A stretch of 64,000 bases of DNA from Haemonchus contortus (taxonomy: Eukaryota > Nematoda > Chromadorea > Rhabditida > Trichostrongylidae), in NCBI GenBank assembly GCA_000469685.2, contig LS997567.1:18304899-18368898 (forward strand), given 5' to 3'. Each line of letters begins with the position of its first letter. The stretch's first letter is position 1. This document shows, in pieces, positions 34,541 to 45,259 of the stretch. Position numbers and translations under genes: made by a program. The notes under the pieces are model-generated. The model did no database searches, was not told the DNA's origin, and saw only the letters and a list, made by a program, of their open reading frames with translations.

Positions 34541-34839
34541 TATATAACAATTCTATTTTTTCGTGAACTAATGCTGTCAGGTTGTTGACAGTTACAACGC
34601 AGTCAGAAGCTTTTTTTGCCTGACCAAGATCAGAATAGGTGACATTCATATCTCTTTTCGCTTTACGGCCAAACCGGATAAGTTAGGCAAACACCATTTT
34701 TTAGTTGTTGTGAAGAGTTATCACGTACGTGTTATTTCGCTAGTCAGGATTCCATTTTTTTTTGGAGGAAGAACAGTATCGTCTGGTGAGGTATGCGTTT
34801 TCACTTTTCAAACTTAATTTCGGCAAAACTCAAGCTTTC

Positions 34840-35355
34840 TGCTAGAAAGTTTAACAGTAGGTAACTTGAACAGTCGGCAACTTCCAACAAAAACTGGCGC
34901 TTTACTTTGGAAACGCCTGCCAACGCACCACTTTCACTTTCGATAACTGGTTGGTTTTATGTAAAGAATTTCGGGTGGTTCTCACTGTTCTGAGTCACAC
35001 CCTGCACATGGTACATTATTGAAGCCATGCCAAAGCATTCGAGAATCCGTACCAAGTTGAAGTCATCATTTGGAGCTTTCTCGAAAGCTTAACATCTTGG
35101 CAAGTTTTCAAAATTCAGTTAGATGTGTCAGGACCATTCGGAAGGAATACAAGGACAGAGGGCCAGCTGAAGTCAAAAAACATCCAATAACAGCAAGAAT
35201 GGCAGTTGACGTCTTGTCGACTGAAGCACTGTGCGGTTTGCAAGAAACGACCCGCTTTCATCGTGGCTGAATCTCTTCGCGAAATATTGGCGTTCGAGGG
35301 GCCAAAAACTCATCCGTTAACACTGTACGACGTCATCCGACAACGGATCGTCTGA
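34840..35355 (+). pseudogene. Tc1-like transposase, N-terminal half (copy F2)
   Basis: MELSRKLNILASFQNSVRCV at 35070-35129, then TIRKEYKDRGPAEVKKHP (typical of Tc1/Tc3 N-terminal domains), and, in a second frame, SVNTVRRHPTTDRL up to 35352. Here it is cut by a foldback element; the next codons (REAGLFGRRTVKK) are found at 37384. Upstream 34840-35070 matches the leader of copy F1 (5918 on). Dead. Confidence 0.75.
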
Positions 35356-35707
35356 CAAAGGAAGGATACTTGGTCGCAATGACCACCAAACTTAATATGA
35401 AACGTACAGTGTCCCAAAATTTTGCGAGGCGATTCATGGCAATATGTCCGAAGCTTCTCAGTTGAGAATGGCAATGCCTCTCGCATGAGTGTGGCGGCAC
35501 TGGATGAGCCTCGGTCATTTAACCAGAGAGAGATCCCAAGTCGAAGTGGCTATTTGTAATGAGACCTGCTAAAGGTGTTTTTGAATGCCAAGTTCAAATC
35601 TGCTATCCAATTTTGTCGAGCGTTCCTCTGAACGAAGTTATAAGGGTGGTTTCAGGGAGCTCAACATAAGAAAACTTACATTACATTGATGTGCATCGTT
35701 TATTGAC

Positions 35708-35775
35708 GGCGGCTTGGTGAAGTGGTAAGCGTTACGCCTCATTTGCAAGAGACTAGGGTTCGAGTTTTGTGGAAG
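35708..35775 (+). other. tRNA-like module, left part of E3
   Basis: GGCTTGGTGAAGTGGTAAGC (A-box-like) followed 21 bases later by CTAGGGTTCGAGTTTT (B-box-like, GGTTCGAGTTT). The best A-box/B-box pair of this type; E2 carries degraded relatives. Confidence 0.55.
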
Positions 35776-36438
35776 ACGTAATTTTTGCATTATGTAGAAT
35801 ATTCCTTCGAGGACTAGAAAATATTCTTCCTTCACCACGTTCTATGAACTCTCGATGCTTTGATACCTTCTCCTACCTACCTACCTGTTACCGGGTAGGA
35901 GATCCCTCCGTCCGCAAAATTTGGAGCTCCGCGCCAGCAAAACGCATATGATGAGCAATGATGATGCCAGATTGGGTGCGATGCGTAGCAGCTCCGGACT
36001 CACCAACACCGGCACTGTTGATAATGGACTCGTGAACATCATTCAAAGACCAGAAAGCTATTCAGTGCGTCTTACCTCCACAAAAGCAAGTGAAGGGAAT
36101 TTACCTTGCTCGAGGCTACCACGAGGCTAGTACGGCTGATAGAAGCTCATTTTTTATCTTCTTTTAAAAATATCGTTAGACGCACCAGCTCATATAGGAT
36201 GGCTCATGATCTCAACTTTTGCGTGTACACACGTAAAGAATGAAGGCCCATAGGGGACAACTTCAAAGCAATACGTAGGTGGATTGAGGATTTTAAGTAT
36301 AGCCGTGGTGTCATGTCCCACCGCATCACCACGTTTACCTCATGAGAGGGTGTTTGCCTCATGAATTAGCGGATAACATATGTGCACACAAATAGATAAA
36401 CTATTCTTCCATGGTATTTCTTCAACAGTGCCAGTTAA

Positions 36439-36990
36439 AGGCACAGTTCACGATAATTTTGGATAATCCAGATTATGACGAAAAATGGAAGATTAGATGG
36501 AAAATAGTGCGATGAAAGCTAAGGAACTGCGTGAATCGGTGTTTTCAAAGTGAAAAAAAGCTTCGAAAAATCGTTACAAGGGGGCTGGACGAGAATGGGA
36601 GTGGGGCGTTTTGACGAGCTATACAATGTGTGTCGTTGCGACCGTATGGGTCCTGGTGCGAATAGCTGACTACGGTAAGCAAAAATTCGTTTACTTATAA
36701 GCATAAGTAAACAGAAAAAACCGTAGTAAGCAAAAAAGGTCCACCTTTCCGAGCCTCTTGTTGTAGAAAATTTGTTAAGGGATCGCAGCAGCAAAAAAAA
36801 AATAAGAGAGAATAAAGGAATAGCAGAAGAATGCCGCCTCATTACTCGGTCCGGGTGATCCGGTAGCGAGACTCCCCCTACGTCCTAGCTGTTTAGTTTT
36901 GGGACACGACAGCGTCCTTCCTGTAGCCTTTGGGGCCACCGATTACTCCTAGGGGAAAACTCGGAAACCATTTCATTATGAACCGTGCCT
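36439..36990. mobile_element. TTAA-flanked MITE T4 (552 bp)
   Basis: TTAA at 36435-36438 and 36991-36994. Ends AGGCACAGTTCACGATAA and, reverse-complemented, AGGCACGGTTCATAATG. Same family as T2. The unfilled site is visible in E1: CAACAGTGCCTGTTAATTTG (reverse complement of about 628-647) against CAACAGTGCCAGTTAA / TTAACTTG around T4. Non-coding. Confidence 0.85.
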
Positions 36991-37121
36991 TTAACTTGTA
37001 CCAGTGCGTATCTATTCGGTCAATAAAAGGTGAAAAAATTTTGTTGGATCACTATTCTGAATCTTAAAGTGTTAGTGAGCTCTTTGGATGGCCACTCAAA
37101 AACGTTCTGCAAACGAGCGCA

Positions 37122-37190
37122 TGCATCAAGAATTGAACCTTAATGTCATGCATACCTGTCCACCGTGCTACCAGCTGCGCCACCGTTGCA
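37122..37190 (-). other. tRNA-like module, right arm of E3
   Basis: Minus strand: GGTGGCGCAGCTGGTAGCAC (A-box-like, strikingly close to TGGCGCAGYNGGTAGC of real tRNAs) and AAGGTTCAATTCTTG (B-box and T-arm-like). Homologous in position to the E1 modules. Confidence 0.6.
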
Positions 37191-37382
37191 TAACTACGAC
37201 TTTGCTCAGCTCGTTGATCTGCTCAGTACAGTGGTATGGCACAAGGGTGCATTTGTCCGCAACTTTGTTCCCGAAATCGTTTAGCTGTTTCGGAATACAG
37301 ATTTGAGATCAGCGTTCGAAACCACATACGATGGTATACATATCATCTTGAATGGCCACTGCAACCAAGCATCATTCCTTTA

Positions 37383-38230
37383 TGCGAGAGGCCGGTCTGT
37401 TCGGACGTCGTACAGTAAAGAAACTGCTGATTTCTGCCAAAGCGCTTAACGATCGGGCCCATGGTCACAAGACTTGGGCCGTTCAGCAGTGGCATAGGGT
37501 AATCTGGAATGACAAATCAACGCTTTTGCTGGCGGGAAGGACGAAATCAAAAATTAATTGAAATCATCTAACTAACTCTATCAAAAAATTGTGCGACAAC
37601 CAGCTGCCGACCGTGAAGGGTAGCGGGGGCACGGTGGTGGTTCACGGCAGCTTCTGAGGGAAATTAGTTGGTGCCCTCCTCGGTACCGAGGGCAGTATAG
37701 ATCACAAAGTGGGCCTCGAAATCTGTAGGTTATGTATAGTGCCGGCGTCAGTGGCTTGATTTTCCAGTATGACAATGTCTCGAACCTGCTCACCGACCCA
37801 CTCCATTCCTCTGCTGGCATGGCCATCGCCACCTTCCAATCCTTTAGGCATCTATGGGATAGACTCGAGCGTCAAGTCAGGCTCGAAATGGGCACGAAAA
37901 GTTCGTTCAACTAAAGTTCACATGGGAGAACATCACTCAGAAGGAAATCGACAAGTTCATCGAGTCCATTTCATGCCGATGCAAGCGGTCATCGACGCTA
38001 AAGAGTACGGGACAAGGTATTGATGTCATAGTTGTTATATTGCTTTTACACAAGATGTTGCGTTGAAAGACTGAAAGTTCAGACAGACAAAAGATCATAC
38101 AGGTATGGTGGTGCCTGACGAAAAAAGGGAGTCTTTCGAATCATTTTACAATTCACTCAGACAGCTGAAAACTTGCTCCTCTACAACATTCATTGATAGG
38201 CATTTACAGCACGAAAATCAAAGAAAACCT
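37383..38230 (+). pseudogene. Tc1-like transposase, C-terminal half and tail (copy F2)
   Basis: REAGLFGRRTVKKLLISAK from 37384, WAVQQWHRVIWNDKSTLLL near 37478-37535 (first box: usual WSDES, the Asp is kept but Glu is Lys), then an SKINxNHL gap; VVVHGSF near 37634, GSIDHKVGLEICR near 37690. The third box cannot be read. Tail 38010-38230 matches that of F1. Inactive. Confidence 0.7.
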
Positions 38231-38721
38231 GGTATTTTCAGAGAGGTATGTCTAAAAAATTGGAAGCGCATCTTCACCGGACGATACTTTTTGTCACGCT
38301 GTATAAACGTAATGTCAATAATGCTCAACAGGAGATCGTACTACTTAGCCGTGCTGGACCTTGAAATGGTGATTTCGCAATTTCATTAGCTCAGCTTGAA
38401 CACTTCTCCTTCATTGCCCAGTCGAGGAAACGATTATAGGATGGGGAAGTAGAGGTTAGAAACGAAGTCGAGCTAACTGATCAGAAGGATCCGAAATTGA
38501 CTCTGTGTTATCACAACCGTTTTTCTGCTACTGGCTCAGCGTTGTTCTTCAGGTCATGAGGCATAAATGACGAATTTTAGATTTCAGCCCATGGTTCGTT
38601 TAGCGCAACGAAGAAATTGGTGAGCTCGAATGAGAACATTTGATAAGCCAGTCTAAAAAAAGGGAGCTCAATGAAATATTTCTCGCACAATGTTGACTTG
38701 TGGGTGGCTCCGATGTTACTC
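38231..38721. other. Unassigned interval
   Basis: No coding, terminal repeat or RNA signal recognised. Confidence 0.4.
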
Positions 38722-39876
38722 TCATACTATATACATATAACGCGCTAATATCCGGGTTTGTGTTTGTATGTATGTATGTTTGTGTGTATGTGGGTATGTG
38801 TGTATGCGTGTATGTGTGTGAATATGTATGTGTGTGTGCGACCGGAATTTATAACTCCTCCCCCCGTGGACCCAAAGCGTTCGAACTTGGTAGGAGTACA
38901 GACGACAGGATGGGAACACTTATGGTGGGTTAGCGTTGCAGAATTCGACCCCGCCCATAGGGGGCAGAATAAATGTTCGAGCGGAAGTTCGTGATTCCTG
39001 TCCCCGTAGACCTAAGGCGTTCAAACTTTGTAGGAGTACAGGCGTAGAACGGGAAACTTATGGTGGGTGGCAGGACCGGACCTCGTCTACAGGGGGAGGG
39101 GATTGAGCGGGAATTTATAACTCCTGTCCCCGTGGACCTAGAGCGTAAAATTTGGTAGGAGTACTGCAGACAGGATGAACACTTATGATGAGTGCCAGGT
39201 CCGGACTTCGCCAACAGGGTCGTGGTTTGTGCGGAATAACCGTTGGAGCGGAAATTCATAAGTCCTGTTCCCGTTAACCCAGAGCGTTCAAACTTAGTAG
39301 GAGTGGTTTTAGTGGGTGGTAGGAGCGGACCGCGCCCAGAGGGGGGTAAATGCAGTGAGGGACCGACCAAAATCGCAATATTGTAGAAAGAGAAGATTTA
39401 GTTTTTCTGTTAGATTACCCAGCAAACTTTGTAACTCATATATGATCACGGTTCCCCTTTGTTTCAATCTCATTTGCCACAAAACCTACTCGACCGCCAG
39501 CAACCTGAAACCCTCGACTAATACATCCGTAGAGAAATAAGTTTCATTAATAACGGCATTTGGTAATGATGTTGTTATTACTCAACAACATTTATGAACA
39601 CCTTAAGACTTTGATAGCCTACCGGCTGGTCCTTCAAAGGGTCATTATTTTCAAGGTGATTAGCAACAAACACATCTACAGTACATCGAGACATCCAGTC
39701 ATAGGCATTAGTATCGGCACATTACTGAGTACCAGTTGCCTGCCCCATCAGTCCTCATAGGTTTATGTTCCGAGATGGATCATTTTTTTTAAAAGAGCGG
39801 CCGTTTTGCCGATCATCACAACTCTATCACAAGACAGAAAAGAGTGAAGCCCGGCGTTAGCCGGGGAACTGACTGG
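38722..39876 (+). mobile_element. Non-autonomous Helitron Hel-B (about 1155 bp)
   Basis: Starts TCATACTATATACATATAAC, with GCGCTAA as in Hel-C, GT-rich stretch 38756-38840, then four tandem 115-140-bp units (AATTTATAACTCCTCCCCCC, TTGGTAGGAGTACAG, ...). Ends with a hairpin CCCGGC-GTTA-GCCGGG near 39850-39865 and CTGG followed by T, aligned to the CTGA/CTGG of Hel-A/Hel-C. The base before TC is C, not the usual A. The last 480 bases before the end carry no repeat units. Confidence 0.7.
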
Positions 39877-40410
39877 TCGACCTCAATCTATATTGATTTA
39901 TTCGAGCAGTTGGAGCGTGAATTGCTTGTGATCGGCACCACAGGTGGCGCTGCATAGTACAACGATTGTATAAATAGGACGTTCAGAAATGGTCAGCCTT
40001 GAGCTCAAAAACTTTGAGTGGAACAAAACTTTCCGAATTGTTTTGCTTCAACTTCCACTTGAGTGCGGAACATCTCTTACAAGGAACGTCTTTCAGGGCG
40101 TGGGACGCTTCTTGAAAATGGTTTTTCGCGTGGTGTAGGGGCATGAGCACTGAGTACAGAACTACGGTCTCTTTCCGCTAAATAGCCTTCTGAATGCCAA
40201 AAGAGGAGTAGAATTTTCTTCGCCAGAAATGGCCTTTTTAACCCATTAGGCGTTGTCTGTTTCATTCATGGCGTCGACTGTCCACACAGTAGAAGGCGCC
40301 AGTGGACTGGGCATTGACAATAATGTGAACGGTAGCAAAAAGGGCTGACATGTTGAAAAGTGCGGGGAAGTTTCATATGAACTGTCCACGGCTGAGTTGC
40401 TGGAAGTGAC

Positions 40411-40481
40411 GGATGGTGTGGTGAATAGCATTATGGACTTCGGGCTGGGACTGCTGGGATGGTTAGGTGGTTCGGGTCCGG
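40411..40481 (+). other. tRNA-like module, left arm of E5
   Basis: GGATGGTGTGGTGAATAGC (A-box-like), then GGTGGTTCGGGTCCGG (B-box-like) 39 bases later. Same type as in E4. Confidence 0.5.
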
Positions 40482-41567
40482 GAGGCGCTAACGCTCTTGC
40501 ATTTTATGCTGCCACTTCCAGATTGGCTCCATATCGCATCAGGGCCAAAGCAATGAGCAAACCTGTGTGAAGCGAATATCATATGCGGATGTTGTTCGCT
40601 CTCGAAACATCTCGCGATCATCGTCGAGACCGGAATCATTTAACAGTCCAACGCTGACCCGTGTGTCCTGGTATCAGAAGAATCGATAACGGAAGTTTTC
40701 CGATTTCATCCGGAGATCTCGCCCGTCTCCCACGAAGAAAGCATCTGTAGACGAGAAACAAAACAATAGAGTAGTGGCTCTGCGAAATCTTAGCACAGTT
40801 GCTGTATATGCTCCACTGATATTCGGTTACTCGGTTTAATGATATCCGCTCCACACAGGTTTCGGTGAAGGAGGTCGTGTTGGCCTGGCGTTCACGTTTT
40901 AGTCGGTGCCATCTTTCGAGATAGACAGCGTTTAGCAAGTTCTCGGTCGTGCGAGAGAAGGCGGGCATGGATCGTAGAAAGAAGCACCTCATTTGTCTTC
41001 CGGTGCATCTGACGCGTAACAGCTACGCTTCACCAAACCGGCTCTATTAGGGCAGAGCTACACAGTCAGTACATAGTTGGCAATCTTCTTCGGTGTGGTG
41101 TCCATAGACTTCCTGTGTGATCGGCTGCGGAATTGGATTTCATCAAGGAAACCTCAGCTAGGCGTTGGGTTCTCGAGTTCGCGATCGAGACCAATGCCTG
41201 AAAGAACACGCGTAGACTTGTCAATTCAAAATCATGGAGTGGGTACGGTACTCAGGAAATGTTGACAGATCCGAGACATCCCTGCAATATTCAATTACAC
41301 ACGCCAATTTACATACATATATACAGGTCACTGAGCTTAACCTTACCAGACGCTTTTGGTATCAGTCGTAAGAGTGAACGAGATGCGGAGGAATACATTG
41401 TACGGTGCAGTGGCGCTGGTACCAAGTATGCCTGGGGATCGTATACGACTAGGTGGCCAGGCCAGCCTTGCCTCCCCCTCCACCTCTCTTGCTCATTGCT
41501 TTAGCCCTGGTGCAATATGGAGCCAATCTGGAGGTGGTAGCATAAAATGCAAAGGCGTCAGCGCTTC

Positions 41568-41635
41568 CCGGTTCCGAACCACCGAACCATCCCTGCCGTC
41601 CCAGCCCGCAGTATCGTTAACCTCCGCACCATCCG
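41568..41635 (-). other. tRNA-like module, right arm of E5
   Basis: Minus strand GATGGTGCGGAGGTTAACG and GGTGGTTCGGAACCGG, mirror of 40411-40481. Confidence 0.5.
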
Positions 41636-42499
41636 TCGCTGCCAGTAGCTCAGCCGTGGAGAGTTTATATGGAACTTCCCCGCTCTTTTCAACATGTCAG
41701 CCCTTTCTTGGCTACCGTTCACGTTGTTGTCAATGCCCAGTCCACTGGCGCCTCCTACTGTGTGGACAGTCGACACCAAACAAATGAATGAAACAAACGA
41801 CGCTTAGTGGGTTAAAACGGCAATTTCTGACGAAACCTTTTTCACTCCTTTTTTGGAATCCAGAAGGCCATTTAGCGGAAATGAACCATAGTTCTGTACT
41901 CAGTGCTCATGCCGATACACCATGCGGAAAAAAACCATTTTCAAAAAAGGGTCCCACGCCCTGAAAGACCTTCCTTGTTAGAATAGCCTCAATCAAAATT
42001 CTTGGTCATATCATCATTTTTGGAAGGCCACTGACCCAAGAACGATCCTTCCAGAAATTCGCGAGGTGAATCGCGTGAGGACGGAGATTTTGAATCTTCC
42101 ATTGTGACAACCGCTTCACAAGAAGACTCATGATTTTATCGAGAACAGGAAAGCCCCCCTCCTCAATTTTTATGACTTGCTTCACCAAATTGATGAAACT
42201 GATAGCCCTAAAATCCGTCGATGGGGACAGGGCCGCAAATCAGTCACTGTTTCTTGCTAGTCTTGAGAGAGTTGATGAATGCACCACTAAGAACACTTCT
42301 TTCGCGATGGAAGATTTCACCTTCAATGAGCACCGTAAAATTTCTTGTGAATCCAGTAAAGACCGTACAGAGTGAAATCAAATAATGCGAGCAGCAGGAT
42401 CAATTGAAGACAAATACAGGAACGGTAGAAAGTCAGTGTTCCCAAGGACAGGACTATGAAGAAAGTCAGCGAGTCAGCGAGCAAGCGTAATTCCAAATA

Positions 42500-43784
42500 T
42501 TAGGTTGATGCATAATTATTGCGGATTTTTTCACGGCTTCTTTTCTCTCGATAAAATAAAACTTTTGAATTCGTGATTTTTGTAGAAATAGTCTTCTCGC
42601 TCTCCTTGACAGAAATATGTCTAAGAAGCCATCTTTATACCAGTCGGACCACCCGGCTGACGCCGGGCTTCCCCCCTTCTTATGGGTTCCTCTCCTGTGA
42701 GAAATTTGCTATGCGTAAATAATACTTCGGAGATTCTCCTTTTTCTTTGAAAGCTCTATGCCCTCAGTATCAGCTCCGAATTGGGAGCGATTTTTTTTTG
42801 TAAGCCATCATCGCTGTGTCCGAATAGAACATCGCATAAATTCACAAAGGAAAATTCAGAGGAAAAATTATTCAGAGACTTCATCGCGGCTGAGTCTACT
42901 ATGTTAGCGGCCATCGATATTGCCAGCCAGCTCCTTGTGCCTTCAAGTTTCAACGGTCTGGGTCCAAACTAACAGTATTTATTCACGCCTAGCCCTTTAG
43001 GGGGGAGTTTAGACTTGCAACCTATCGCCAGTGTTCCTATCTTGCCTCCTGTATTACCACCAAATTTGGTCGCGTAGGCCCATTCTGACATTTCTCTGCA
43101 AGCCCCGCCCTCTGAAGGAGTTATGATTTTCCGCTCAGACCCCACCCATTGTGGCAGAGTCAGGTCCTACCACTCACCATAAGTGTTCCCATCCTGCTGC
43201 CTGTACTCCTACCAAACCTTAGCGCTCTAGGTCCACGGGATCAGGGTAACGAGGTTTCGCCCAAACGCCGCCCACTGTGGGCGGAGTCCGATTTTGCCAT
43301 CCACTGTGGGTGTTCTCATCCTGCCGCCTGTACTCCTACCAAATTTGAACGCTCTAGTTCCAAATTTGAGTTTTTCACGCAAACCGCGCCCCTTGTGGGC
43401 GGAGTTTGGTCCTGCCACCCACCATAAACGTTCCTATTCTTTTCGCCTGTGCTCGTGCCAACTTTGTTTTTCTAGGTCTACGGGGAAAGGAGTTATGAAA
43501 TTCTGCCTAAACCCCGCCCATTATGGGCGGAGCTCAATCCTGCCACCCATTATAAGCGTTCCCATCCCATCTCGGGCACTCCTATCAAATTTGGACGCTC
43601 TATGTCCATGGGGACTGCAATTATGATTTTCCGCAAACCACCCCCCCCTGTGGGCGGAGTCCGGTCCCGCCACCCACTATTAGGTTTCCTATCCTGCCGC
43701 CTCTACTCCTACCGAATTTGAACTCCCTAGGTCGACGGGAACCGGAGTTATGAACTTCCGGTCACACACACACACACACTCACA

Positions 43785-43821
<37 letters not shown>

Positions 43822-44322
43822 ACACACACTCACACACACACGCACACACACACACCAATAGACACACTTAGCGCGTTATATATAGTAGGATACGCCATAT
43901 AATGCTCTATGACTTCGAGAAATGTCGGAAGGCGGCGCATCATAACGTGATCTCAACGAACTTCTCGGTGATGGAACAGTCAGCCAATGCCAAAGAATGA
44001 AATCTGCTTCTACGTTCGCCCTATCCACCAACAGAAACTCCTATGAGATGGCACGTTGATCGCCCGTTGAAAAATTGGTTAACGAAGAGAACTTTCAACG
44101 AAGTGGATGGCTTGATGGCCAAATTAAAGGCGTGATCGCCTCCAAGAATCGAAACTTCTTCGCCTGTGGAATCCGGCCGCCTAGCAAATGGGAAGCAGTG
44201 CTTGATGTAGATGGTGAACATGTTCCGGAGCAATTATTTGGCATGTCTTTGGGAGATATTCCTATCGTTTCTTCGAGTGGCATTTGCTGAAAAAAATCCG
44301 CAATAACTATTCATCAACCTAA
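42500..44322 (+). mobile_element. mariner element M4, internally deleted and carrying a Helitron
   Basis: Inverted ends TTAGGTTGATGCATAATTAT and TTAGGTTGATGAATAGTTAT, TA on both sides (42498-42499, 44323-44324). Hel-C fills 42640-43890, leaving only 572 bp of mariner, so most of the transposase gene is gone. The 3' remnant (44040-44250) reads RPLKNWLTKRTFNEVDGLMA then, in another frame, VIASKNRNFFACGI, the C-terminal region of mariner transposases. Confidence 0.8.
42640..43890 (-). mobile_element. Non-autonomous Helitron Hel-C (1251 bp), inside mariner M4
   Basis: On the minus strand starts TCCTACTATATATAACGCGC after A, then a CA/GT run (43765-43855), then about five tandem units of the same kind as Hel-A, and ends with a 7-bp hairpin GCCCGGC-GTCA-GCCGGGT, CCGA, CTGG and then T. 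AT target, no duplication. The best preserved of the three Helitrons. Confidence 0.85.
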
Positions 44323-44339
44323 TAGTTTACCATAAGGAT

Positions 44340-44990
44340 CACAGTTGAAACTAGATGGATGTATGAAGTTGTCGATGAGGCAGATTGTCAAAAAAAGGCG
44401 GTATCGTCATCCCCATTATATGCAGCTTCGTTTCCCGTCTCAACAGACAGTATAGAGCCATAGCATGCAGAAGGCTGATGACTCACTTAAGTGGAGACAT
44501 GCATCCCTCCATCGTTTTTTGTACTGAGAAAATTCTCACGATAGCGCTAATCCTCAAACGAAACGATCGCGTTTTAGCTAAGAACATCGGAATCACTATC
44601 AATCTCCGGAAAATGTTTCTGTTTAGGGAGAAAGTCGCGAACAATGTAAGACGGTGGTTTCGTCGATACCAGAGTGAACACTGACAAAAACTTGCGCTCA
44701 AAAAACATACTGAAGGACGTACTGAAGACTCGATCCCCGCCAGCTGCCCGACATCATTAGCATCGAGGAATGGCTGTCCTGTTCGCAGGATCCTAACCCA
44801 TTTGACTTCCTGTAGTCCCAGATTAGAAGAGGAACCTGTCGTCTTTCTCGTCCCAGTTTAGAACCCTTCCAAGCAAATTTCAAGAAAGTGTGGGAAGAAA
44901 TGGGAGAGGCCTGCATGCCACATTTGAGGAGTTTGAGAACAAAGTTTGAAACCGCATGCTTATGATCGACATTCCGGAATGTCATTGTAG
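44340..44990 (+). pseudogene. Transposase fragment of the D1 family (D3)
   Basis: ACRRLMTHLSGDMHPSIVF and CTEKILT near 44462-44540 (usual HLS.DT..VVFSDEKIFT; the catalytic Asp is Thr), QNDR-like LKRNDRVLAKNI, then LPDIISIEEWLSCSQDPNPF in another frame near 44748-44805 and WEEMGEACMPHL near 44890-44925. The second catalytic box is missing through an internal deletion. Neither terminal repeat is recognised. Confidence 0.65.
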
Positions 44991-45259
44991 CTTGTTCTTG
45001 CGTTACACATTATCTAAGCTTGTGTATAAATTTTGACATCATTCTAAACTTCGACGCATAAAATACATTGCACTTTATTCATTTATTCGTGGACTTAGCA
45101 TAACCGCGTGGTGAACATAATCATAACATAAATCAGTTTATGGCAATCGATTTGCCGAAGAAAACACAAATGCGGTTTTAACGATTATTGAAACAACTTG
45201 ATCAATGCCATCTAATCATCCGTAGTCATTGCAATCTGTTATATTCCATCATTATTCAA

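Larger units (their letters stand above)
35356..37382. mobile_element. Tc4/Tc5-like foldback element E3 (2.03 kb, contains a TTAA element)
   Basis: Left tip CAAAGGAAGGATACTTGGTC after TGA (35353-35355); right tip, reverse-complemented, TAAAGGAATGATGCTTGGTT, followed by TGC (37383-37385), so one end base and one target base have changed. The site within the Tc1-like gene would be CTG(A/C)G. The right arm follows E1 closely (to beyond 37000). The left arm is a mosaic: after about 60 bp it changes, and from 35525 it resembles E2 (ATCCCAAGTCGAAGTGGC). Element T4 is inserted at 36439-36990. No transposase. Confidence 0.7.
40080..41977. mobile_element. Tc4/Tc5-like foldback element E5 (1898 bp)
   Basis: Arms 40080 to about 40560 and about 41500-41977 are inverted copies; tips CAAGGAACGTCTTTCAGGGC and CAAGGAAGGTCTTTCAGGGC. 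TTA duplication (40077-40079 and 41978-41980) restores CTTAG. Same subfamily as E4. The centre 40560-41500 has no recognised protein motif; part (41150-41200) resembles E4 near 21280. Confidence 0.85.

Noticed and set aside
35400..35525. Another D-family end (GTGTCCCAAAATTTTGCG)
   Set aside because: Only one end word is visible and no partner; could be chance or an eroded fragment in the mosaic arm of E3.
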